From positions 1 to 64,000 of the forward strand of contig NZ_JACAOA010000010.1 of NCBI RefSeq assembly GCF_014049385.1: a DNA stretch of 64,000 bases. Reading direction: 5' to 3'. Within the stretch, counting starts at the first letter, position 1. Every line of letters begins with the position of its first letter. This document shows positions 9,469 to 18,025 of the stretch, in pieces. The position numbers were made by a program, and so were the translations under genes. This stretch comes from Ruoffia halotolerans. GTDB taxonomy: Bacteria; Bacillota; Bacilli; Lactobacillales; Aerococcaceae. Below the pieces are notes generated by a model. The model ran no database searches and had not been told where the DNA came from. It was given only the letters and a program-made list of their open reading frames with translations.

Positions 9469-9919
9469 CGCCAGCTCAAATCTCCGAGCTAGCGAATCAA
9501 GCACAACTGCGCCAGCTCAGATCCGTGAGCTAGCGAATCAAGTGCAACTGCGCCAGCTCAAATTTGCGAGCTAGCGAATCATGTGCAACTGCGCCAGCTC
9601 AGAATCGTGAGCTAGTGAATCAAGTGCAACTACGCCAGCTCAGAATCGTGAGCTAGCGAATCAAACGTAACTTCGCCAGCTCAAATTTGCGAGCTAGCGA
9701 ATCAAGCACAACTACGCCAGGTCAAATCTCCGAGCTAGCGAATCAAGCACAACTACGCCAGCTCAGATCCGTGAGCTAGCGAATCAAACGTAACTTCGCC
9801 AGCTCAAATTTGCGAGCTAGCGAATCAAGCACAACTACGCCAGGTCAAATCTCCGAGCTAGCGAATCAAGTGCAACTACGCCAGCTCAAATCCCTGAGCT
9901 GGCGAATACACCCAAAACC
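9469..9919. repeat. 41-bp tandem hairpin repeat, 11 copies (family 2)
   Basis: Units begin at 9469, 9510, 9551, 9592, 9633, 9674, 9715, 9756, 9797, 9838 and 9879, an exact 41-bp period. Each holds TTCGCCAGCTC, a 7-8-nt variable loop and GAGCTAGCGAA, which pair with one mismatch, then a linker such as TCAAGCACAACTA. Variation is concentrated in loops and linkers while stems are kept. A few units have CAGGTC in place of CAGCTC, and one has GCTAGTGAA. The array fills the gap between the NERD gene and the convergent DUF924 gene. Confidence 0.92.
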
Positions 9920-9932
9920 CAGTTCAAAACAG

Positions 9933-9968
9933 AAAAAAGTCCGCAGCACATTCGATGCGGACTTTTTA
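9933..9968. terminator. Bidirectional terminator after the DUF924 gene
   Basis: AAAAAAGTCCGCA (9933-9945) pairs with TGCGGACTTTTT (9956-9967). T runs occur on both strands, so it can serve the minus-strand DUF924 gene and block read-through from the repeat side. Confidence 0.85.
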
Positions 9969-9970
9969 TA

Positions 9971-10522
9971 TTAGAAACTGCTATTAGGTTCAGCCAGAAA
10001 CTTTGCTTCTTCCGGAGTTGTCTCACGGCCTAGAACATCATTTCGATGAGGATAGCGACCGAAACGGTCAATGATATCTTTATGTAAGTTTTCATAATGT
10101 AGTGCATTCTCATCACCAATTTCAGTAAAGATGCGTAAAGCTGTCTCGTGAATTTCAGTAGATTCAGAATGCATAAAAGGCATCATTGCGAAGCATTTTT
10201 CCTGAACAGAGAATTCTTCATCAAACTCAGGTAGTTGATATAATTCCTGAGCTAAGACGAGTGCCATCGTATCTTGGGCGAAACTCTTCTCGTCGCCTCG
10301 GCATAAGTTACGCGAGAATTGGTCGAGAACAATGATTTCTGCGAGGCGGCCGTAAGGATTGTCACGCCACCCCCATAATAAGCCAGCACATGCAGCTTCC
10401 CAAATTTTTCCAAAACGCTGTCTAATTTCGAAATCGAAGTCATCATTTTTCTCAAATAATAAGTCCGCATTTTCAGGAGCAAACCAAAAGTCTAATACAT
10501 CTTGATAACGAGCTAGTTTCAC
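9971..10522 (-). CDS. DUF924 family protein
   Basis: 183 aa. The motifs VLDFWFAPEN, PYGRLAEIIVLDQFSRN, CFAMMPFMHSE and RFGRYPHRN are the conserved blocks of DUF924, an all-helical TPR-like fold of unknown biochemical function. The start is GTG at 10522, supported by GGAGGG 8 nt upstream. It is monocistronic, with a terminator just past its stop. Soluble; no signal peptide. Confidence 0.85.
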   Translation of the reverse strand: MKLARYQDVLDFWFAPENADLLFEKNDDFDFEIRQRFGKIWEAACAGLLWGWRDNPYGRLAEIIVLDQFSRNLCRGDEKSFAQDTMALVLAQELYQLPEFDEEFSVQEKCFAMMPFMHSESTEIHETALRIFTEIGDENALHYENLHKDIIDRFGRYPHRNDVLGRETTPEEAKFLAEPNSSF

Positions 10523-10634
10523 AAATAATTCCCTCCGCTTTTATTAATATACATTTTATAGTAAAAATATTTTCTTAAATACAATTGAACATTAAATATA
10601 ATAAGATTATAATAAGGCTCAAGGGGTGATATCA

Positions 10635-11114
10635 ATGCAATTATACATGAAACAAAAAATGTTATCATTTAAACAGGATTTTAATATTGTCGATAGTAAT
10701 CAAAAGCCGGTTTATAAAGTGGATGGAGAATTTCTTTCACTTGGTAGAAAATTGCACATCATTAACATGGAGACCAATGAAGAGGTCGCTTTAGTTAAAC
10801 AGAAATTATTATCACTCATGCCACAAGTGGACGTCTTTGTCCGAGGTCAAGAAGTTGCAAGTATTCGCAAACGCATCACGTTATTTAAACCACAATTTGA
10901 CATTGTAAAAATTGGCTGGACGATAAAAGGTGATTACTTTGCGCACGATTATATTATTTATGATCGAGAAGGAGATTTAATTGCTCAAATAAAGAAAAAA
11001 TACTTTGCTATGAGCGATACATTTGAATTTAATATCGATGCTGAAGAAGTTGACCCAGTTATGGTGATTGCGGTTGTGTTAGCTATCGATACTGTAATGG
11101 ATAGTAAAGATTAA
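10635..11114 (+). CDS. LURP-one-related family protein
   Basis: About 159 aa with the repeated beta-strand pattern of the LURP-one/tubby C-terminal-like fold: LYMKQKMLSFKQDFNIVD, then VYKVDGEFLSLGRKLHI and FVRGQEVASI. It ends in a short hydrophobic helix (VMVIAVVLAIDTVMD). A GTG at 10626 overlaps the AAGGGG ribosome binding site, so ATG 10635 is chosen. The function of bacterial members is unclear; lipid or membrane binding has been suggested for the fold. It lies 17 nt before lepB and is probably co-transcribed. Confidence 0.75.
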   Translation: MQLYMKQKMLSFKQDFNIVDSNQKPVYKVDGEFLSLGRKLHIINMETNEEVALVKQKLLSLMPQVDVFVRGQEVASIRKRITLFKPQFDIVKIGWTIKGDYFAHDYIIYDREGDLIAQIKKKYFAMSDTFEFNIDAEEVDPVMVIAVVLAIDTVMDSKD

Positions 11115-11131
11115 GTAGATTGAGGTAAAAG

Positions 11132-11743
11132 ATGACTTTTAAAGGTATTATCAGAGAAATAATCAGTACGCTTATCTGGGTTGCAGTGATATTTCTAGGA
11201 ATTAAAGTATTTTATGCGTATGTTATGGAACCGTTCATCGTGGACGGAAGATCCATGGAATACACATTACATGACGGCGAGAAAATGTTTATGATGAAAT
11301 TAAATGATATTGAGCGTTTTGATGTGGTTGTATTCCCAGCACCTGGTGGATCAATTTCTACAGACGAGCCGCAAAGTTTATATATTAAACGCGTGATTGG
11401 CGTACCTGGGGACACGATTGCTTATCAAGATGACCAATTAATATTAAATGGCGTGCAAATGGATGAACCATATTTAGACGACATGCGCGCAGATGTCTTA
11501 GGAAACTTTACGAGTGATTTTCAATTAGAAGAGATTACTGGAACTGCAACCGTACCGGAAGGGCGAGTCTTCGTTATGGGAGACAACCGTCGCAATTCAC
11601 TTGACGGACGTTCATTTGGTTTTATCTACGCCGAAGATATTATCGGAGAGGCAGATTATATTTACTGGCCACTTTCAAGTATGCGAGCGCTTGATCAATA
11701 TGAAATGAATGAAAATCAAGACACAATTGTCCAAAGTGATTGA
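11132..11743 (+). CDS. lepB: Type I signal peptidase
   Basis: 203 aa. One N-terminal membrane helix (about residues 8-30) is followed by the S26 catalytic domain. The nucleophile serine is in VDGRSMEYTL, the general-base lysine in YIKRVIGVPGD, and box E is GDNRRNSLDGRSFG. It cleaves signal peptides from secreted proteins at the outer face of the membrane. TGAGG at 11120-11124 supports the start. The proS promoter overlaps its stop codon. Confidence 0.92.
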   Translation: MTFKGIIREIISTLIWVAVIFLGIKVFYAYVMEPFIVDGRSMEYTLHDGEKMFMMKLNDIERFDVVVFPAPGGSISTDEPQSLYIKRVIGVPGDTIAYQDDQLILNGVQMDEPYLDDMRADVLGNFTSDFQLEEITGTATVPEGRVFVMGDNRRNSLDGRSFGFIYAEDIIGEADYIYWPLSSMRALDQYEMNENQDTIVQSD

Positions 11744-11768
11744 ACTTTGCTCAACAAATAGCTATAAT
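11740..11768 (+). promoter_or_regulatory. Promoter of the T-box/proS transcript
   Basis: TTGAAC (11740-11745), a 17-bp spacer and TATAAT (11763-11768) make a near-consensus sigma-A promoter. The -35 hexamer overlaps the lepB stop codon. Confidence 0.85.
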
Positions 11769-11774
11769 ATAAGC

Positions 11775-11983
11775 ATTGTTAGAATAGTAAACGAATTGAC
11801 GGTAATAAGAGAAAGTCACCTAGGCTGAAAGTGACGTGCCCACTCATTCGTTGAACCTACTAAACAGTTTATGGACTCGCCTCCTTATCGGCTCTAAGCT
11901 GGTTGGCAACATGCCGACAACTGAGGTGGTACCGCGGAGATCAACTGTTCTTCGTCCTTATTTGGACGGGAACAGTTTTTTTA
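11775..11983 (+). promoter_or_regulatory. T-box leader of proS
   Basis: A tRNA-sensing leader. The conserved T-box AGGTGGTACCGCGG is at 11924-11937. A terminator hairpin, AACTGTTC... with ...GGAACAGTTTTTTT, spans 11943-11983. Upstream sequence folds as stem I and the following stems. Uncharged tRNA should stabilise the antiterminator and allow proS transcription. By context the specifier should be a proline codon; I did not assign it. Confidence 0.9.
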
Positions 11984-12008
11984 TACAAAATTATAACAGG
12001 AGGTTACT

Positions 12009-13448
12009 ATGGTAACGAGAAAAGAAGATTTTTCAAAATGGTATATCCAAACAATTCAAAAAGCTGACTTAATGGACTATTCACCCGTACGTGGTTGTAT
12101 GATTTTCAAACCCAACGGTTTCGAAATTTGGGAGCATATCCAAGAAGCTTTAAACTACCGTTTCAAACAAGAAGGTATCCGTAATGCATACTTCCCAATG
12201 TTAATCCCCGAGAGCTTCTTCAATAAGGAAAAAGATCATATTGAAGGATTCTCACCAGAACTACCGTGGGTTACTGAAGCTGCGGGTGAGCCATTAGAAG
12301 AGCGCTTAGCGCTACGTCCAACATCAGAAACTATGTTTGGTGATGCGTATTCTAAATGGATTAACTCATACCGTGATTTACCAATGGAAATGAACCAATG
12401 GGCAAACGTATTCCGCTGGGAAAAACGTACAATGCCATTCCTACGTACGTCAGAATTCTTATGGCAAGAAGGGCATACGGCTCACGCAACTGCTGAAGAA
12501 GCTAAAACACGTACACAACGTATGTTAGATATTTATGCAGAAGTGATTGAAGGCGTATTAGCTATTCCAGTATTTAAAGGTGAAAAAACACCTTCAGAAC
12601 GCTTTGCTGGTGCAGAACGAACTTACTCTGTTGAAGCAATGATGCAAGATACAAAAGCTGTTCAAGCAGGAACAAGTCACTACATGGGAACTAAATTCGC
12701 TGAAGCTTTTGATATCAAATACTTAAACAGCGACAACGAACACGTTCACGCTTTCACGACATCATGGGGCGTATCAACACGTTTAATCGGAGCAATGATC
12801 ATGTCTCACGGTGACGACCAAGGACTAGTTATGCCACCAAGAGTTGCACCGCAACAAGTCGTATTCATTCCTGTTGGACCATGGCAAAAGAATCCAGCGA
12901 TCATGGACAAAATCTATGAACTGAATGAAGAATTAGCAAGCAAGCAAATCCGTACAGTCATTGACGGAAGCGATAACCGTCCAGGTTACAAATTCAATGA
13001 ATGGGAATTACGCGGTGCGCCACTTCGTGTAGAAATTGGACCACGTGACTTAGAAAACAATAAAGTCATCGTTAAAGCGCGTGACTTAGATGAAAAAGTA
13101 GATGTTGAATTCGCAAACTTTGCTGAATACATAGAAAATGCCCTAGATGAAATGCAAAATCGCCTATTAGAATCAGCACGCGAACGCAATTCACAACACA
13201 TCTATACGGACATCAATACATTAGAAGAACTTGAAAACCATATTGAAGCGAAAAAAGCTGCAAACGAAAACCCAGGTTGGATCTTAGCAGGATGGGACGG
13301 AACGGAAGAATCAGAAGCGAAGATTAAAGAACGCACTGGTTTCACAACACGTAACATTCCAGTAGAAGGAACAGTTGACAAAAAAGCTGAATGTATCGTC
13401 ACAGGTAAACCAGCGAAAGAAACTGTCTGGTTAGCAAGAGCATACTAA
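12009..13448 (+). CDS. proS: Prolyl-tRNA synthetase, archaeal/eukaryote-type short form
   Basis: 479 aa, a class II synthetase. Motif 2 lies in WANVFRWEKR and motif 3 in LRVEIGPRDLE, and the start VTRKEDFSKWYIQTIQKADL is typical of ProRS. It lacks the long INS editing domain of the 570-aa bacterial ProRS and ends with the C-terminal zinc-binding-like extension of the archaeal/eukaryotic type (ECIVTGKPAKETVWLARAY). It charges tRNA-Pro with proline. The AGGAGG site and the T-box leader fix the start and regulation. A terminator follows. Confidence 0.95.
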   Translation: MVTRKEDFSKWYIQTIQKADLMDYSPVRGCMIFKPNGFEIWEHIQEALNYRFKQEGIRNAYFPMLIPESFFNKEKDHIEGFSPELPWVTEAAGEPLEERLALRPTSETMFGDAYSKWINSYRDLPMEMNQWANVFRWEKRTMPFLRTSEFLWQEGHTAHATAEEAKTRTQRMLDIYAEVIEGVLAIPVFKGEKTPSERFAGAERTYSVEAMMQDTKAVQAGTSHYMGTKFAEAFDIKYLNSDNEHVHAFTTSWGVSTRLIGAMIMSHGDDQGLVMPPRVAPQQVVFIPVGPWQKNPAIMDKIYELNEELASKQIRTVIDGSDNRPGYKFNEWELRGAPLRVEIGPRDLENNKVIVKARDLDEKVDVEFANFAEYIENALDEMQNRLLESARERNSQHIYTDINTLEELENHIEAKKAANENPGWILAGWDGTEESEAKIKERTGFTTRNIPVEGTVDKKAECIVTGKPAKETVWLARAY

Positions 13449-13462
13449 TTTAAATAAAATTA

Positions 13463-13497
13463 AACCGAGACTGTGTAAAAACAGCCTCGGTTTTTTT
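13463..13497 (+). terminator. Terminator of proS
   Basis: AACCGAG-A-CTGT and ACAG-C-CTCGGTT pair (13463-13492), followed by a run of Ts. Confidence 0.85.
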
Positions 13498-13524
13498 GTT
13501 GAAATCTCGTGACCTCATAAACAA

Positions 13525-13552
13525 GAAAAAACCGTCCTCGAAAGGACGGTTT
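13525..13552 (-). terminator. Terminator of the minus-strand amino-acid ABC operon
   Basis: AACCGTCC and GGACGGTT pair with a short loop. On the minus strand the hairpin is followed by a T run, just past the UroD-family stop. Confidence 0.8.
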
Positions 13553-13562
13553 AATTATTGAC

Positions 13563-14567
13563 TTACTTATTTAATAACGCTTCAGTTTCGATTTTTACTT
13601 TCTTTAAATAACGAATTGTATCTTCTTCAAAAGGATGTCTTATCCCACACCCAGGTGTAAGAATTAAGTGCTTTCCACCAGACTCTGTAATTGAACGGTA
13701 AATTTGATGACGAAGAGGGTTTCGATTATTCTGTGTAATATCCATACGTGCAATGCCGCCCATGACACATTTGTTAGTATAATCAATACCTTCTTTTAAC
13801 TCCGGTAAACTTTCCCACACATGCCAGTTAAACACTTGAACGGGATAATCTTTAACCAGGCCGAACATAATATCATCACCATGTGCATGAATTGCGTTAA
13901 ACCAACCGTCACGAGCACCTTCCAACACTTGTAAGTCATAAGGCACACCATATTCAGCGTATATTTCTTCACTCACTTTGTCATAAGAGCTCATTTGCGA
14001 TGCGAAGTAAACACCGGCTGCACCTAACTCAATGGCTTTATGTGCCAACGCAGCTGTTGATTTAGCAATTTTATCCAGTGCTTGGTGAATGGAACCATGT
14101 TCATCTTGTTTAAGGTGGTTAATCAGTTGCCCTTTAGCTAATTTATCTGCTGTTGTTAAGGGACTAAAAACCGTCACAATCACCGGTGCTTCACCGTCCA
14201 CTAATTTCAGTAAGTGTTCAAGGTGGTCAAGTTCTCTTTGTAGGGCTGACGCGGTTTCTAACTCTAACAATGGTAAGTTTGACCAGTCTTCATAGGCATT
14301 AATCGGTGTTTTAACCACTTTAGCCACCCCACCTTTAGCCACTTCAGAAAAGTCAATCTCCGTATTATAATCCTCAACCGCGTACATACCATTATTCATC
14401 GTTTTAATAAAATCTAAATCATACTGTTTAAAAAGATCATATGTCGCTTGAGCGACTTCTTTGGGTGAGCGATCAATCTCTGGTAAATGTGTCCAGAAGG
14501 AAAAGGGGATTGAACTCTGCTTTTCACCACTCATCGCTAACTTTATACGGTCAAATTTATTCAACAT
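13563..14567 (-). CDS. Uroporphyrinogen decarboxylase-family protein (methyltransferase-like)
   Basis: 334 aa, a TIM-barrel of the UroD/MtaA superfamily (start MLNKFDRIKLAMSG). LTPGCGIRHP near the C-terminus supplies the Cys often used as a zinc ligand in methyltransferase members; the earlier block reads FNWHVWES, with His but no nearby Cys. It is not the haem enzyme HemE by context, since it is the last gene of a polar amino-acid ABC operon. Its ATG overlaps the upstream permease stop by one base. Inference: it processes the imported, possibly methylated, compound. No corrinoid protein gene is nearby, so classical corrinoid methyl transfer is not supported. Confidence 0.7.
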   Translation of the reverse strand: MLNKFDRIKLAMSGEKQSSIPFSFWTHLPEIDRSPKEVAQATYDLFKQYDLDFIKTMNNGMYAVEDYNTEIDFSEVAKGGVAKVVKTPINAYEDWSNLPLLELETASALQRELDHLEHLLKLVDGEAPVIVTVFSPLTTADKLAKGQLINHLKQDEHGSIHQALDKIAKSTAALAHKAIELGAAGVYFASQMSSYDKVSEEIYAEYGVPYDLQVLEGARDGWFNAIHAHGDDIMFGLVKDYPVQVFNWHVWESLPELKEGIDYTNKCVMGGIARMDITQNNRNPLRHQIYRSITESGGKHLILTPGCGIRHPFEEDTIRYLKKVKIETEALLNK

Positions 14568-15280
14568 TACACTCCTTGTCTACGTGTTTCACCAAATTGT
14601 AATTTCAATTCAACACGGTTAAATATCATTTGTAAAACGCCACAGATTAACCAGTAAACTAAAGCTGCCGCAATATAAGATTCTAAATAACGATAACTTA
14701 ATGCCGCTGCATAACGAGCTTGAGCCAGAATATCTACCACACCAACAGTAAAGGCAAGCGACAGACCTTTAATATTTTTCAAAAAGGCATTGAGAAACAA
14801 AGGAATCGCCACACTTAATACTTGTGGAATAATAATGCGACGTAAGTTCTGACGACGTGTCATCCCGATTGATTGACCAGCCTCAATTTGACGGGGATCA
14901 ATGGACTGAAATGCCCCTCGGATATTCTCCGATTCAATCGCAGCTTCAAGTAATGAGAAGGTCGTAATAACAATAATTAAACTCGGAAAATCATGTGGTT
15001 GCACTGTGACCCCAAAGATTGCCAGTAAGGAACTACTTGCTTGAGGTAAACTGTACATCATCACGAATAAATGAACGATTAACGGCACCCCGCGCATATA
15101 AGAGACAAATAGACGAACGAGTGGTGTAATAACCGGTACAGGCTTCATCTTTAATTGAGCGAAGACAGCCCCTAATAAAATACCAATCACTAACACCACA
15201 GCAGCAATTCCAAAAGTCCGCGGTACAGCCCGCATGACAACCCAAATAGTATCAATCATAACTTGTATATCAAAATTCAA
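14567..15280 (-). CDS. Polar amino-acid ABC transporter permease 2
   Basis: 237 aa, HisM/GlnP-type permease with about five membrane helices. The EAA-loop segment IEAGQSIGMTRRQNLRRIIIPQ contacts the ATPase. The start is TTG at 15280, decided by AAGGAGGT upstream. It begins 14 nt after permease 1 and overlaps the UroD-family start by one base. It forms a membrane heterodimer with permease 1. Confidence 0.88.
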   Translation of the reverse strand: MNFDIQVMIDTIWVVMRAVPRTFGIAAVVLVIGILLGAVFAQLKMKPVPVITPLVRLFVSYMRGVPLIVHLFVMMYSLPQASSSLLAIFGVTVQPHDFPSLIIVITTFSLLEAAIESENIRGAFQSIDPRQIEAGQSIGMTRRQNLRRIIIPQVLSVAIPLFLNAFLKNIKGLSLAFTVGVVDILAQARYAAALSYRYLESYIAAALVYWLICGVLQMIFNRVELKLQFGETRRQGV

Positions 15281-15294
15281 TGTGCTCGACCTCC

Positions 15295-15978
15295 TTATCT
15301 TTGATAGTAGCGACTATAACGCTTCTCGAGGAAATTCAATCCGAATACGAGAAGTGAAGACAGCGCCCAATAAATTAACGCTATCGCAATATACACTTCA
15401 AGTTGATAAACTCCGTAAGTGTTTGCGATAATAATATCTGCTTGTCCCATTATATCGACTAAACCGATTAAGAACAGTAACGACGTATCTTTTAACAAAT
15501 CAATTAACGCATTTCCTAAACTTGGTAATGCAATCGGTAATACTTGTGGGAAAATGATGCGACGATGTTTTTGCCAACTTGTCATCCCAACACTAATCGC
15601 CGCTTCGTGTTGTTCTCTAGATACGGCCATGTAACTTGGACGTAAAATCTCAGAAACGAAGGCGCCGTTATAAAGAACAAGTGCCACGATTGAGAAAGTA
15701 ACCCGACTAATTGAATTAATATTTAAACCAAAGCCTGAAAGTAGCACAGGTAAACCGTAGTAAACGATAAAAATATGTATAATTCCCGGAGTACTACGCA
15801 TAAACGAGGCATAAACAGCAAACAATTGGCTGATAACCGGAATTTGTTTAATCCGAACCGCTGCAACAACTATTGCTAATAAGAAACCAAAGACTGCTGC
15901 AATGACCATGATATAAATAGTTAAAGGGAGTGTTTTAATTAATGTGGGTAAGATGTCAATAATAAAACTAAAATCCAT
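15295..15978 (-). CDS. Polar amino-acid ABC transporter permease 1
   Basis: 227 aa, HisQ/HisM family, with membrane helices starting at residue about 12 and the ABC-contact motif EAAISVGMTSWQKHRRIIFPQ. AAAGGAGGGA precedes the ATG at 15978. It follows the substrate-binding protein after a 147-nt gap holding a stable hairpin, so its expression is probably lower than that of the binding protein. Confidence 0.88.
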   Translation of the reverse strand: MDFSFIIDILPTLIKTLPLTIYIMVIAAVFGFLLAIVVAAVRIKQIPVISQLFAVYASFMRSTPGIIHIFIVYYGLPVLLSGFGLNINSISRVTFSIVALVLYNGAFVSEILRPSYMAVSREQHEAAISVGMTSWQKHRRIIFPQVLPIALPSLGNALIDLLKDTSLLFLIGLVDIMGQADIIIANTYGVYQLEVYIAIALIYWALSSLLVFGLNFLEKRYSRYYQR

Positions 15979-16070
15979 CTCATTCCCTCCTTTTTTAATG
16001 TAGAGTTTTTACTAGTGTACCATTATTTATAAAAAGCCTCATGAAAACTGATTAAATTACCAAAACAAAA

Positions 16071-16105
16071 GGTGTTGCGTGTACGACTAACGTACAAACA
16101 ACACC
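16071..16105 (-). terminator. Intercistronic hairpin between binding protein and permeases
   Basis: GGTGTTGCGTGTACG (16071-16085) and CGTACAAACAACACC (16091-16105) form a long stem. On the minus strand it is followed by a T-rich stretch. It probably attenuates read-through or protects the upstream mRNA, giving excess binding protein. Confidence 0.75.
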
Positions 16106-16125
16106 GTGGCAAGTCCAATAAACTA

Positions 16126-16974
16126 TTATTCAGTTAATTCATAATCAAACATGTTCTCTCCATACCACTTCTCAGATAGCTCAGCTAAAGTACCATCTTC
16201 TTTTAATTGCGCTATGGCTTCATCTAATTTTTCTTTCATAGCTTCTTGATCTTGCGCTAATACAAAGTATGTAGGATTTACTTGAACAGGCTCATCGGCA
16301 GTTGAAACATTTAATTCTAAATCAGTAATCATATCATCAGCCCCTAAGTTAGAAGGCATAACTACCGCATCTGATACACCATCGTGTAAGGCTTGGAAAC
16401 GTTGTGCGAAGTTACCCGCTTCCCCTAATTGAATATCAATTTGATTGTCAGGGTTCTCTTCATTATATGAAGTCAACAGATTAAAGATACCACCATTTGG
16501 AGTTACCGGATGAACTGTTACACCAACTAAATCATCTAGAGTTTGAATTGAATCATCATCGGCACGTTTGTAAATTTCAATGGTACTGACACCCGTATGT
16601 TCTTCAGGGAATAAATAAAGTTCCTCACGCTCTTCGTTTTTGTATAAACCGCCACCGATAAGTGCATATTTACCAGTATCTAAACCAACTTGAGTGGCTT
16701 CAGCACTCACGCTTTCAATGGTTAAGTTGTAACCATCGATCACTTCATTGATGGCATTGATTACATCAACTTCATAACCATCTAATTCACCATCATTGTT
16801 AGTAAAACTCAATGGGTTCGAAGCATTTTCAACAGCCACAGTTACTTCAATTGTCTCGCCTTCAGCAGCAGGTTCATTTTGAGCTGAAGATTCTTCAGTT
16901 ACGCCATTCCCGCTACCACATGCAACGAGGATGAACGCACTCAGTGCAAGTACTAATGTTTTAAAATATTTCAT
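16126..16974 (-). CDS. Amino-acid ABC transporter substrate-binding lipoprotein
   Basis: 282 aa. The N-terminus MKYFKTLVLALSAFILVACG is a lipoprotein signal with lipobox LVAC. The mature protein is a family 3 solute-binding protein (VAVENASNPLSFTNNDGELDGYEVDV; GGLYKNEEREELYLF). A GTG at 16995 is in frame, but AAGGAG lies between it and ATG 16974, so 16974 is the start. It is anchored on the outer face of the membrane and passes a polar amino acid or analogue to the permeases. It follows the ATPase gene by 13 nt. Confidence 0.9.
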   Translation of the reverse strand: MKYFKTLVLALSAFILVACGSGNGVTEESSAQNEPAAEGETIEVTVAVENASNPLSFTNNDGELDGYEVDVINAINEVIDGYNLTIESVSAEATQVGLDTGKYALIGGGLYKNEEREELYLFPEEHTGVSTIEIYKRADDDSIQTLDDLVGVTVHPVTPNGGIFNLLTSYNEENPDNQIDIQLGEAGNFAQRFQALHDGVSDAVVMPSNLGADDMITDLELNVSTADEPVQVNPTYFVLAQDQEAMKEKLDEAIAQLKEDGTLAELSEKWYGENMFDYELTE

Positions 16975-16987
16975 TATTATTCTCCTT

Positions 16988-17743
16988 TTATTCACTTTCA
17001 GTTTTGAAAGGATTTTCTAAATCTTGTAAGAAACGTTGTGTACGTTCTTCTTTTGGATGATTAAAAATTTGTTCTGGCGAACCTTGTTCGACGATATGTC
17101 CATTTTCCATAAATACGACATGATTTGAAACATATTTAGCAAAATTCATTTCGTGAGTAGCAATCACCATGGTCATCCCAGTTTTAGCAACTTCCTGAAG
17201 TACTCTTAATACTTCCGCAGAACGCTCAGGGTCTAATGAAGAAGTTGGCTCATCGAGTAACATCACTTGAGGTTCCAAAGCCATTGCGCGTGCAATTCCA
17301 ATCCGTTGTTGTTGACCTCCAGATAATTGCATAGGGTAGTTATCGAATTTATCACCTAAGCCGACCGCTTCAATTTGTGCTTTTGCTATCGCTTCAGCTT
17401 CTTTTTTAGATTTATTTTGAACAGTGACTAGACCTTCCATTACATTTTCTAAAATCGTTTTGTTCCGGAATAAGTTATAACTTTGAAACACCATCGCTGT
17501 TTTTCTTCTTAATTGGATAATATCTTTTTCACTTGCTGTTTGACAATCAACAGTCAGTCCATCAATGGTTACTTTCCCTTGATCAGCTTGTTCTAAGAAA
17601 TTAATCGAGCGAAGTAGGGTTGTTTTTCCTGTCCCACTTGGCCCTATTAAAGCCACGACATCACCTTGGTTGACTGTTAAATCGATTCCTTTTAAGACCT
17701 TATTGTCTCCGAATGTCTTTTCAATACCTTCAACTACTAACAT
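16988..17743 (-). CDS. Polar amino-acid ABC transporter ATPase
   Basis: 251 aa, GlnQ/HisP family. Walker [12 protein letters not shown], signature LSGGQQQR and Walker [13 protein letters not shown] are intact, followed by the H-loop ATHEM. AGGAGGTAGGC precedes the ATG. It is the first gene of a five-gene operon: ATPase, binding protein, two permeases, UroD-family protein. Confidence 0.92.
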   Translation of the reverse strand: MLVVEGIEKTFGDNKVLKGIDLTVNQGDVVALIGPSGTGKTTLLRSINFLEQADQGKVTIDGLTVDCQTASEKDIIQLRRKTAMVFQSYNLFRNKTILENVMEGLVTVQNKSKKEAEAIAKAQIEAVGLGDKFDNYPMQLSGGQQQRIGIARAMALEPQVMLLDEPTSSLDPERSAEVLRVLQEVAKTGMTMVIATHEMNFAKYVSNHVVFMENGHIVEQGSPEQIFNHPKEERTQRFLQDLENPFKTESE

Positions 17744-18025
17744 TGCCTACCTCCTAACTCGGGCATAACCCAAGCATATCAATGTTCAATTATATGTTAT
17801 TTGAAGGGAATTGTATACTGAATAGACCTAAATACTGGTATTGGGTAGAGGCGAATGGTCTGTTTTTGGCATTCGACACAAAAGGTAGCAAATGCTTTAC
17901 TTTTATGTGAAAGCGTTGTACAATAGTGTTGAATCTGTGATATTATTGTTTCTAATGAAACCTTTGATTAATCAGAATCTTAAGTTTTGTTTTACTATAT
18001 GTTTTAAAGAATTTAGGAGAATCAG
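17744..18025. promoter_or_regulatory. Divergent promoter region, amino-acid ABC operon / pfkA
   Basis: A 282-bp divergent intergenic region. On the plus strand TTGAAT (about 17939) with a TATTAT-like -10 near 17951 could drive pfkA. TGTGAAAGCGTTGTACA near 17906-17922 resembles a CcpA cre site but misaligns in its right half, so it is only a weak candidate. Confidence 0.4.

Noticed and set aside
9469..9919. CRISPR array
   Set aside because: The units are directly adjacent at 41 bp with no unique spacers, variation is spread through loops and linkers, and no cas genes are present. Family 1 and family 3 arrays fail for the same reasons.
13563..14567. Haem biosynthesis gene hemE
   Set aside because: Context is an amino-acid ABC operon with no haem genes, and the sequence is closer to methyltransferase-type members of the superfamily.
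17906..17922. CcpA cre site controlling pfkA
   Set aside because: The left half matches, but the right half is out of register by one base; listed only as a weak candidate in the intergenic entry.
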